From positions 1 through 24,491 of the forward strand of contig CAXSEF010000046.1 of the NCBI GenBank assembly GCA_964236535.1: a stretch of DNA of 24,491 bases, written 5' to 3'. The DNA is from CAXSEF01 sp964236535. Its GTDB lineage: Bacteria; Pseudomonadota; Alphaproteobacteria; Acetobacterales; Acetobacteraceae. The translations under genes were made by a program, and so were the position numbers. The notes under the pieces are model-generated. The model saw only the letters and a program-made list of their open reading frames with translations, had not been told where the DNA came from and ran no database searches. Positions 1 to 6,421 of this stretch are shown here, piece after piece; position 1 is the stretch's first letter; each line of letters starts with the position of its first letter.

Positions 1-196
1 GCGTTTAGGGCAGAAGGTGAACCAGGGAGTCGTACAGCGGACGGCTGCTTTGCGCCGCATCTCGGACATTCAGACGCTCGGGACTACTCCCCAAGAGCGG
101 ACATGATCGCGGCCACCTGCACCGATACGGCTCGTCCGCAGCCACAAGGTCCGATGATCAATCTCCTGCCGCCCTTCCGCGGTTCAGGAGATCGTC
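1..196. other. Left edge, no recognisable gene
   Basis: I see no convincing coding region here. A short open frame crosses it but has no recognisable motif. The only clear signal is AGGAG at 186-190, the ribosome binding site of the recombinase that starts at 197. Confidence 0.4.
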
Positions 197-838
197 ATGC
201 AGCCCTCAAACCCGAAGCTTGTGTCCCCGACCACGCGGCCCGTAGTTCCATGGAACAAGGGCGCTTTCGTCGGTCCCAAGCCGCCCCTCAAGCCCAAGCA
301 GGTCTGGTCCATCCGTCTTACCCTTCAGCGTGAGGGCCGCATCCGCGACCTGGCGCTTTTTGACCTCGCAATCGACAGCAAGCTGCGCGGTTGTGACCTC
401 GTGCAGCTGCGTATCGGCCAGCTCGTCATCAACGCCGCGGCACGGCACCGCGCGACCATCGTGCAGCAGAAAACCGGGAAGCCGGTGCAATTTGAACTGA
501 CCGAGCAGACCCGGGACAGCTTGATTGCCTGGCTGACTCATCGTGGAGGCGGGCTGCCGGATTTCGTGTTCCCCAGCCGGATTGATGCCGACGATCACAT
601 CAGCACGAGGCAATATGCGCGTCTGGTTGGTGACTGGGTTGAAAGCATCGGGCTCGGCCGCTCGGCGTATGGCACGCACAGCCTGCGTCGCACCAAGGTG
701 GCCCTTATCTATAAGCGAACCGGCAACCTGCGAGCGGTGCAGATTCTGCTCGGCCACACCAAGCTGGAAAGCACGGTGCGCTACCTGGGCGTCGATGCCG
801 AGGATGCGCTCACACTGTCTGAAGGAACCGAGGTATGA
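197..838 (+). CDS. Tyrosine recombinase / phage-type integrase, short form
   Basis: A 213-residue protein corresponding to the catalytic domain of tyrosine site-specific recombinases, which cut and rejoin DNA through a 3'-phosphotyrosine. The catalytic set is visible: R64 (SKLRGCDL), K92 (QQKTGK), the H161-x-x-R164 box (THSLRRTK), H187 (LLGHTKLEST) and the nucleophile Y196 (VRYLGV). There is no SAM-like core-binding domain of normal size ahead of it, only about 40 residues, so it is much shorter than typical integrases of 300-400 residues. The ATG is supported by AGGAG seven bases upstream. Stand-alone catalytic-domain recombinases of this kind are common on proteobacterial plasmids and islands. 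A large inverted repeat follows 34 bases after the stop. Its target site is not determinable from the window. It looks intact; the family is certain, the role (plasmid resolution or integration) is inference. Confidence 0.9.
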   Translation: MQPSNPKLVSPTTRPVVPWNKGAFVGPKPPLKPKQVWSIRLTLQREGRIRDLALFDLAIDSKLRGCDLVQLRIGQLVINAAARHRATIVQQKTGKPVQFELTEQTRDSLIAWLTHRGGGLPDFVFPSRIDADDHISTRQYARLVGDWVESIGLGRSAYGTHSLRRTKVALIYKRTGNLRAVQILLGHTKLESTVRYLGVDAEDALTLSEGTEV

Positions 839-872
839 CGCGTCTATCCTCGTCTCAACCTCAATAATCGCC

Positions 873-915
873 GTCGGGCTGAGCTGGCTGGATCAGCCTG
901 ACTGCTCAGCCCGAC
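873..915. repeat. Large nested inverted repeat downstream of the recombinase
   Basis: Perfect 11-bp arms GTCGGGCTGAG (873-883) and CTCAGCCCGAC (905-915) enclose 21 bases that hold a second hairpin, GGCTG (886-890) with CAGCC (894-898). No U-run follows, so it is not a textbook intrinsic terminator. It could stop transcription of the recombinase or be a structured site for it. The rest of 839-1102 holds only a 10-bp palindrome, TGACCGGTCA (1090-1099), just before the next start codon. Confidence 0.55.
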
Positions 916-1102
916 CCTACCTATTTGGCTACCATGGCGACGAAGGGATCGGGCGTGACGGGAAAAGATCGACTGTATGGAGCAAGCGCCACGCTGGCCG
1001 TGATGCTCGATCAGCACGCGATGGAAGGCGGGAGCTTGTGAGACTGTTCAACCAGAGCTGTCTCCAGCGAGGTGGTCAGGCTGTCTCGATGACCGGTCAC
1101 CG

Positions 1103-2158
1103 ATGAAGGCTCCCGCTCCTTCATCGACCAGCTACGCCGGCTGGCTTACCGAGCTCAAGATCCGGATACGCGAAACCCGCCTGCGTGCTGCACTCGCGGT
1201 AAACAGCGAGCTGATCGGCCTCTACTGGCGCATTGGTCGAGATATTCTTGAGCGGCAGGCGCAAGACGGCTGGGGCAGCAAGGTTGTCGACCGACTCGCA
1301 ACAGACTTGCGTGCCGAATTTCCCGATGCACGGGGGTTTTCCACGGTCAACCTGCGCTACATGCGTGCCTTTGCGGAGGCTTGGCCCAATCCGGCAGTTC
1401 TCCAACGGATCGTTGGCAAATTGCCCTGGGGTCAGAACATCGAGCTGCTCAGGGTCAAGGATGGCGCTGCCCGCCTCTGGTATGCCGAAGCGACCATCGA
1501 GCACGGGTGGAGCCGTCCTGTGCTAGCCATGCAGATCGACAGAAGCTTGCGTGATCGCCAGGGTCGCGCCGTCACCAACTTTGGGCGCGTCCTGCCTCCG
1601 GAAACTTCCGACTTGGCGCAGCAGGTGCTCAAAGATCCTTACCAGTTCGATTTCTTAACCTTGCAGCCGGCGGCCCGCGAACGCGACCTCGAACGGGCAC
1701 TCATTGCCCGGGTCAAGGACCTGCTACTGGAACTGGGCAAAGGGTTCTCGTTCATCGGCAGCCAGCACCGTCTCGAGATTGGCGGTCAGGAGTTCTACGT
1801 CGACCTGCTGTTCTATCAGCGACGGCTGCGCTGCCTAGTCGCGGTCGACCTGAAAATGGGTCCGTTCCAGCCAGAGCACGCGGGCAAGATGAACTTCTAC
1901 CTTGCCGCCTTGGACGACCGAGACCGTGAGCCGGGCGACAATCCCAGCATCGGGCTGATTCTCTGCCGCGAGCACAATCGAATTGTGGTGGAATATGCAC
2001 TACGCCACGTCGACGCGCCGATCGGGGTCGCTCGCTATCGTCTGTTCGGGGCCGACACGCTGCCAGCAGCGCTGATGAACGCCCTCCCAACTTCTCAGGA
2101 GCTGGAACCCGGCATTCTGCCCAGCAAGGAAGAAAACGACGAAAAGTCGAGTCTCTAG
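1103..2158 (+). CDS. yhcG: YhcG/DUF1016 family PD-(D/E)XK nuclease-domain protein
   Basis: A 351-residue protein of the DUF1016 (YhcG) family. The N-terminal domain, about residues 10-165, carries the family signature (YWRIGRDI at 41-48, LPWGQNIELL at 107-116, EHGWSRPVLAMQI at 133-145). The C-terminal nuclease-like domain, about 175-330, has the PD-(D/E)XK core: E226, D234 in FYVDLLFYQR, and D249-L-K251 in VAVDLKMG. Length matches the family, so it appears intact. Members are frequent on plasmids and genomic islands and are predicted nucleases; their cellular role is not settled. No good ribosome binding site precedes the ATG, so the start is chosen by family alignment and frame. A short, diverged relic of a second YhcG lies at 3589-3708, so this gene type entered the region more than once. 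Confidence 0.88.
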   Translation: MKAPAPSSTSYAGWLTELKIRIRETRLRAALAVNSELIGLYWRIGRDILERQAQDGWGSKVVDRLATDLRAEFPDARGFSTVNLRYMRAFAEAWPNPAVLQRIVGKLPWGQNIELLRVKDGAARLWYAEATIEHGWSRPVLAMQIDRSLRDRQGRAVTNFGRVLPPETSDLAQQVLKDPYQFDFLTLQPAARERDLERALIARVKDLLLELGKGFSFIGSQHRLEIGGQEFYVDLLFYQRRLRCLVAVDLKMGPFQPEHAGKMNFYLAALDDRDREPGDNPSIGLILCREHNRIVVEYALRHVDAPIGVARYRLFGADTLPAALMNALPTSQELEPGILPSKEENDEKSSL

Positions 2159-2258
2159 GAACACTGTCTATCCGCGACGCGCCTCATCTCGGCCATTGGG
2201 TTAGGCACCCGGGCTACGGCGGCTGCGACCCACAAAGATCATCAAGGAAGGATGCGCC

Positions 2259-3050
2259 ATGACCATTCGGACCTCTCGCCTGGCCGCCGCCCTGCTGCTG
2301 GCCGCGCCCGTTCTCCTCGCGCGGCCTGCCCAAGCATCCGACCACATGGACGCCGGGCACGTGCGTGCGGCCGTGGCGGCAGCGCCGGCAGGCAAGGTCG
2401 ACCTGTCGGGCATGGACATGAGCGGCGACGATTTGACCGGCTTGGACCTGTCGGAGGCCAACCTCGTGAAGGCGAACCTGGCGGGAGCCAACCTGCACGG
2501 GGTGAAGCTGGTGGGCGCGAACCTGACGGACGCCGACCTGGCCAAGGCGGACCTGACGTTCGCCTGGTTCATCAAGGCGCGGTTCGACCACGCGAACCTG
2601 CGCGGCGCGACGCTGCAGACCGTGGTGACCTCGAACGCCATGGACAACACGGCCGACCAGTCGGCGAGCTTCGTGGGAGCCGACCTGTCGGACTCCAACA
2701 CGGCGGTGCACTTCAGCTTCGACGACATGCGCGGGGTCAGCTTCGCCCACGCGCACATGTCGGCTGTGATCGCCAACCAGTCCATGGGGCTGCTGCGCAC
2801 GGAGTTCATGAGCTGCAACCTCGACGGCGCGGACTTCGAGGGGGCGGAGCTGGGGCACAACCTGTTCCGGTTCGCCAGGCTGCGGAACGCGAACTTCAGG
2901 GGGGCGGACCTGAGCTTCGCGGATTTCGCGGGCGCCTACCTGGATGGCGCGGACTTCACCGGGGCAAAGCTGGACGAGGCGACGTTCAAGGGTGCGAGCC
3001 TGGCCGGCACCAAGGGCCTGGAACAGGCTCAGGTTACAACGACCAATTAG
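2259..3050 (+). CDS. Exported pentapeptide-repeat protein
   Basis: A 263-residue protein with an N-terminal signal peptide (basic MTIRTSR, hydrophobic LAAALLLAAPVLLA, cleavage expected near PAQAS). Two blocks of pentapeptide repeats A(D/N)LXX follow. Block one, about residues 48-125, contains runs such as SEANLVKANLAGANL. Block two, about 190-250, contains NFRGADLSFADFAGAYLDGADF. Between them is a less regular stretch. These repeats fold into a right-handed quadrilateral beta-helix. Some cytoplasmic members mimic DNA and protect gyrase, but a signal peptide argues against that here and for a periplasmic role. The ATG has a strong AAGGAAGG seven bases upstream. It stands alone, with no operon partner. 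The specific function is unknown. Confidence 0.85.
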   Translation: MTIRTSRLAAALLLAAPVLLARPAQASDHMDAGHVRAAVAAAPAGKVDLSGMDMSGDDLTGLDLSEANLVKANLAGANLHGVKLVGANLTDADLAKADLTFAWFIKARFDHANLRGATLQTVVTSNAMDNTADQSASFVGADLSDSNTAVHFSFDDMRGVSFAHAHMSAVIANQSMGLLRTEFMSCNLDGADFEGAELGHNLFRFARLRNANFRGADLSFADFAGAYLDGADFTGAKLDEATFKGASLAGTKGLEQAQVTTTN

Positions 3051-3588
3051 CGATCGAGCCGTGGAGCGCCCAGGATAAGGCGGCAGGCAGCGCGAGCCGG
3101 GAACACCTGGCGGATCAGGCGTCCGTCGACGAGGTCCTGCCTCGTTTCACGATGCCTGCGACAGTGTTCTTGCTCAGTTCGGGATCATCGCAGAGTCTTT
3201 GCCTGAACATACTCTAGGGCTGACGAGCTGTGGCTGAGACACTTAGCGGCCTGAGACGCTGACGTTTCCCCAAGCGTTCAGCCCACGCGCTGCCTAACGT
3301 GCAGTTTCGAGCAAACGGTGACGTGACCCCATGCACGCGGTCGAACGCTTCAAGCGGCCTGCCATCGGCTACAGGGGGCTGGGATCCGAGATGAACCACT
3401 GCGACGAGGTCCTCAGCTTCACCCGTCGCTTGCTGGATCGGATGCCTGACAAGTGGACGCGAGGCTGGCGGGTTAGAGCCGCAGGAGCACGCGACACCCG
3501 CGGTCGAGCCACAGGACGCATCTCTTGAACCCGCGGTGAACCCACGCGACGAGTGATCCGGACATCCCACTGCCGGCAGATGACTATG
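3051..3588. other. Non-coding stretch before IS/YhcG relics
   Basis: Short frames are open on both strands (for example 3331-3528 plus), but none shows a recognisable motif or a ribosome binding site. The downstream neighbours are decayed mobile genes, so this is probably degraded accessory DNA. Confidence 0.35.
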
Positions 3589-3708
3589 CGTCAGGCGGCC
3601 GAGCATGGCTGGAGCCGGGCGGTCCTCGTCCATCAGATCGAAAGCGGCCTGATTGATCGTCGAGGCAAGGCGATCACCAGCTTCGGCCAGACCCTTCCCA
3701 AACCGCAG
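3589..3708 (+). pseudogene. Relic of a second YhcG/DUF1016 gene (about 40 codons)
   Basis: The translation EHGWSRAVLVHQIESGLI followed by DRRGKAITSFGQTLP aligns with residues about 131-165 of the intact YhcG at 1103-2158 (EHGWSRPVLAMQI, NFGRVLPP). The match begins and ends abruptly. No N-terminal domain precedes it and no nuclease domain follows. At codon 3709 the frame passes straight into transposase sequence. The relic is clearly diverged from the intact copy, so it is not a recent duplication of it. Confidence 0.7.
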
Positions 3709-4147
3709 ATTGCAGTGGTCACCGCCGTGGATCACCACAGTGCCGAATGCGTCGGCATCCACGCCGCCCGCCATAGCACCCGCTTCGAGGCGCTCGAACC
3801 ATTCCGCCAGTGCGTGCGCCAGTATTCTGGCGTGTTTGCCAAAGGCGTGACTGCCGGGCTCTACGTCCGACACGATCACGGCAGCCGGGTACATGTCTGC
3901 TGTCTTCCAGGACAAGCTGGTATGCCTTGGTGCCCAAAGCTCTCCGGCCTTCGTCAGAGCACCGGAAGGCAACGGCTGCGCGGAGCGGTTCATTCGCACG
4001 CTGAAGGAGAACCTGCTCTGGGTGCAGACCTTCGACATCGTCGAGCAGCTGCGCCTAGCGCTTCCGGCCTTTCGCGAAACCTGCAACACAATCTGGCTCA
4101 TCTAGCGGCCTGGATACCAGACACCAGCCGCCGTCCGTCAGGCCCTG
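3709..4147 (+). pseudogene. Decayed DDE (rve-type, IS3/IS481-like) transposase, C-terminal part
   Basis: The integrase core is recognisable with its DDE triad: D in TAVDHHS (near 3727), D in RHDHGS (near 3874) and E in NGCAERFIRTLKENL, with 35 residues between the last two. The gene is broken three ways. The N-terminal half is missing (the frame enters from a YhcG relic). A one-base frameshift lies in a GGG run at about 3887-3889, moving from RHDHGSR to YMSAVFQDKL. A nonsense TAG at 4103-4105 sits where the family has E in WLIER, and reading through it gives RPGYQTPAAVRQAL, the usual C-terminal continuation. No terminal inverted repeats were found. The exact IS family is uncertain. Confidence 0.78.
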
Positions 4148-4242
4148 CTTTCACCTGCAGCATTCGCCGCATGGTTTCCTTCATGGTGTCTGATCAACCG
4201 GGTCCTGTACAGGATAGCGCACGCCGCACGGCCGATTTGCTC

Positions 4243-4653
4243 TCAGGGTTGGTGACGCACCGTCGCGAATACCGCTGCGCCTGGGGACGCGACCTGTGCG
4301 CGCGGCGTCTCCGCCGCCAGCCTGTCCGTCCCTGCACCAGGCTCGACCGCAGACGCATGTCCGCCGAACATCGCCTCTAGGGTGCGCACGCACAGGGTGA
4401 TGCCGTCGTCGGCAAGCCGGTAATGGACCTCCCTGGCTGCTCGTCTTGCGAGAACAACGCCCGCGCGGCGCAGCTCGGCCAGCTGCTGGCTCAGCGCGGG
4501 CTGGCCGATCCCGGTCACCTCGTCGACCTGGGCGACCGTCCGCTCGCCCTCCAGAAGACAGGACAGGATCATCAGCCGTTGCGGCTGTGCGTACACCTTC
4601 AGCTTCTCCGCCACGACGCCGGCCAGTTCGCGGGATTGATGGATGGCCGTCAT
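4243..4653 (-). CDS. ArsR/SmtB-family repressor, probable sulfur-responsive (BigR/SqrR-like)
   Basis: A 136-residue winged-helix regulator. The winged helix-turn-helix spans about residues 20-95, with the recognition region TGIGQPALSQQLAELRRAGV (47-66). Two cysteines are present, C32 in the helix-2 segment MILSCLL and C88 in ITLCVRTL. BigR/SqrR/YgaV repressors sense persulfide through two cysteines, one at the position of C32 and one 66 residues further on. Here the residue 66 on is G98, and the second Cys is 10 residues earlier, so the sensing pair is shifted or works differently. No ArsR-type metal CVC box is visible. The start ATG overlaps the peroxiredoxin stop (ATGA), so the two are translationally coupled. 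Control of the divergent sulfur genes is inferred from position. The family call is firm; the ligand is inference. Confidence 0.85.
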   Translation of the reverse strand: MTAIHQSRELAGVVAEKLKVYAQPQRLMILSCLLEGERTVAQVDEVTGIGQPALSQQLAELRRAGVVLARRAAREVHYRLADDGITLCVRTLEAMFGGHASAVEPGAGTDRLAAETPRAQVASPGAAVFATVRHQP

Positions 4654-5303
4654 TCGCTCCGCATCCGGTAGAACCAGGATTCGCGGTGTGCGTCGTCGGA
4701 AAGCTCGGCGACATCCTGTGCCGGCGGCAGCAGGAGCCGGTCGCCGGGCATCCAGCCTTCCGGCGTCAGGACCTCGCCGCCCGCGGTGCGTTGCAGGGCG
4801 GCCAGCATCCTGAGCATCTCGTCGACAGAGCGGCCGACGGTCAGCGGATACCACGTCATGGCACGGATCACGCCGACCGGATCGATGAAGTAGGTGGCCC
4901 GCACGGCGGAGGCGTCCTGTGCCGCCTCGTCGATCATTCCGTAGGCTCTGCCGATCACCATGGAAGGGTCCTCGACGACCGGGAACGGCACGGCCACGTC
5001 GAAGATGCGCCTGATCGCCTCGACCCAGGCGATGTGCGCGTAGAGGCTGTCGACGGACAGGCCGAGCAGCACGCAGCCCAACGCGTCGAACTGCGGCGCC
5101 GCCCGGGCAAGCCCGATGAACTCGCTGGTGCAGACCGGGGTGAAGTCGGCGGGATGCGAGAAGAACACCACCCATCGGCCGCGATACTGGTCAAGGCTGA
5201 CCCTGCCCATGGTCGTGCGGGCCTGGAACACCGGGGCGGCGTCTCCGATCCGGAGTGGCCGCACCCCGACTCCCCCGATCCCTCCCATCAACTCCGGCCC
5301 CAT
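4650..5303 (-). CDS. 1-Cys peroxiredoxin (Prx6 type)
   Basis: A 217-residue AhpC/TSA-fold thiol peroxidase that reduces hydroperoxides in the cytoplasm. The peroxidatic motif P51-x-x-x-T55-x-x-C58 is intact (HPADFTPVCTSEF), preceded by VVFFSH. The long C-terminal extension with LTPEGWMPGD and a WFYRM tail is typical of the Prx6 subgroup. The other cysteine, C77, is not in the place of a 2-Cys resolving residue. The ATG at 5303 has AAGGGAGG just upstream; another ATG at 5288 is possible. It is the first gene of a two-gene unit with the ArsR regulator and is divergent from the persulfide dioxygenase. In this setting it may deal with persulfides or polysulfides as well as peroxides, which is inference. 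Confidence 0.9.
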   Translation of the reverse strand: MGPELMGGIGGVGVRPLRIGDAAPVFQARTTMGRVSLDQYRGRWVVFFSHPADFTPVCTSEFIGLARAAPQFDALGCVLLGLSVDSLYAHIAWVEAIRRIFDVAVPFPVVEDPSMVIGRAYGMIDEAAQDASAVRATYFIDPVGVIRAMTWYPLTVGRSVDEMLRMLAALQRTAGGEVLTPEGWMPGDRLLLPPAQDVAELSDDAHRESWFYRMRSE

Positions 5304-5351
5304 CTGGCCTCCCTTGGCTGCGACTCGCCTTGACCAACCTTTATTACAGAA

Positions 5352-5368
5352 TTACATGTCTAGTGTAA
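5352..5368. promoter_or_regulatory. Candidate operator in the divergent sulfur promoter
   Basis: An inverted repeat TTACA-N7-TGTAA lies in the only AT-rich part of the 94-base divergent interval. A possible plus-strand -35 TTGACC (5330-5335) with 17-bp spacing would put a weak -10 at about 5353-5358, inside the repeat. The position suits binding by the ArsR protein encoded next door and control of both directions. The site is predicted from symmetry alone. Confidence 0.45.
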
Positions 5369-5397
5369 CCCTATCCGTTTGTCGCTGGAGATGGTCG

Positions 5398-6315
5398 GTG
5401 TCCGATCCGAACCTGATGCTGGCAATCGATCAGATCCTGACCGCCCATGTCCCGAGGCTCGCGGTCGAGAGCTTCTTCGACGAGTCCACCAATACGGCCA
5501 GCCATGTCCTCCACGATCCGGCGACCGGCATCGGCGCGATCATCGACAGCGTGCTCGACTTCGACGTCGCGGCCGGCCGCACCGCGACGGCGTCCGCAGA
5601 CGCCATCGTCGCCTTTGTCCAGGCAAACGGCCTGACGATTGAATGGCTGCTGGAGACCCACGCGCACGCCGACCACCTGTCGGCTGCCCCCCACCTCCAG
5701 GGCATTCTGGGCGGCAGGCTCGCGATCGGGCGCGAGATCGTCACGGTGCAGAAGGTGTTCGGGAAGCTCTTCAATGCCGGGACCGAGTTCGCCCGCGACG
5801 GCTCGGAGTTCGACCAGCTGTTCGACGATGGTGACCGCTTCTCGATCGGCAGCATCCCGGCGATCGCCCTGCACGTCCCGGGCCACACGCCGGCGGACAT
5901 GGCCTATGTCGTCGGCGACGCGGTGTTCACCGGCGACACACTGTTCATGCCGGACTACGGCAGTGCGCGGGCCGACTTCCCGGGCGGCGACGCCCGCCAG
6001 CTCTACCGCTCCATGCGCCGCCTGCTGGCGCTGCCGGATGAGACGCGGATGTTCCTCTGCCACGACTACAAGGCACCGGGCCGCGACAGCTTCGCCTGGA
6101 CCACGACCGTCGGCGCCGAGAGGACCGGCAACGTCCACGTTCGCGAAGGCGTCACCGAGGACGAGTTCGTGGCGATGCGGACCAGCCGCGACGCGCAACT
6201 CGGGATGCCCAGGCTCATCCTGCCTTCCATCCAGGTCAATATGCGCGCGGGCCACCTGCCGCCAGAGGAAGAAGACGGGACGCGCTACCTGAAGATCCCG
6301 CTCAACAGGCTGTGA
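5398..6315 (+). CDS. Persulfide dioxygenase, MBL fold (ETHE1/Blh type)
   Basis: A 305-residue metallo-beta-lactamase-fold protein. The iron-binding set of persulfide dioxygenases is visible: H88-A-H90-A-D92-H93 (ETHAHADHLS), H163 (VPGHTPADMAY), D180 (FTGDTLFMPDYG) and H222 (LCHDY). The segment SARADFPGGD is characteristic of the ETHE1/Blh branch. The enzyme oxidises glutathione persulfide to sulfite and glutathione. I chose the GTG at 5398 because GGAG (5387-5390) lies seven bases ahead. The ATG at 5356 would sit inside the predicted promoter/operator, and the ATG at 5416 lacks a site. It is the first gene of the plus-strand sulfur unit, with 106 bases before the SQR. In the classic bigR operon this enzyme is fused to DUF442; here that domain sits on the SQR instead. 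Confidence 0.9.
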   Translation: MSDPNLMLAIDQILTAHVPRLAVESFFDESTNTASHVLHDPATGIGAIIDSVLDFDVAAGRTATASADAIVAFVQANGLTIEWLLETHAHADHLSAAPHLQGILGGRLAIGREIVTVQKVFGKLFNAGTEFARDGSEFDQLFDDGDRFSIGSIPAIALHVPGHTPADMAYVVGDAVFTGDTLFMPDYGSARADFPGGDARQLYRSMRRLLALPDETRMFLCHDYKAPGRDSFAWTTTVGAERTGNVHVREGVTEDEFVAMRTSRDAQLGMPRLILPSIQVNMRAGHLPPEEEDGTRYLKIPLNRL

Positions 6316-6421
6316 GCGACGGGCCGGGAACGGCGACGGGACGCGACGGCCTGCGCGACGCGCAGGCGGGCGGGCTTCGCCGGCCACGGGCCGTCGCCGG
6401 CCACGCAACAGGAGGATGCCC

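Noticed and set aside
543..1106. 187-residue frame running from within the recombinase to yhcG
   Set aside because: It begins inside the recombinase in another frame, has no family motif, and crosses the inverted repeat at 873-915.
2400..3000. Possible tandem DNA repeat or CRISPR-like array
   Set aside because: The periodicity is 15 bases and follows pentapeptide codons; there are no spacers.
2252..3217. 321-residue plus-strand frame overlapping the pentapeptide gene
   Set aside because: Periodic Gly/Arg/Gln composition is the out-of-frame reading of the pentapeptide repeats.
3214..4101. 295-residue minus-strand frame opposite the transposase relic
   Set aside because: No motif; the plus strand shows a DDE triad despite the frameshift, so this is a shadow.
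5356..5358. ATG as start of the persulfide dioxygenase
   Set aside because: It lacks a ribosome binding site and falls within the predicted operator/-10; the GTG at 5398 has GGAG at good spacing and gives the family N-terminus.
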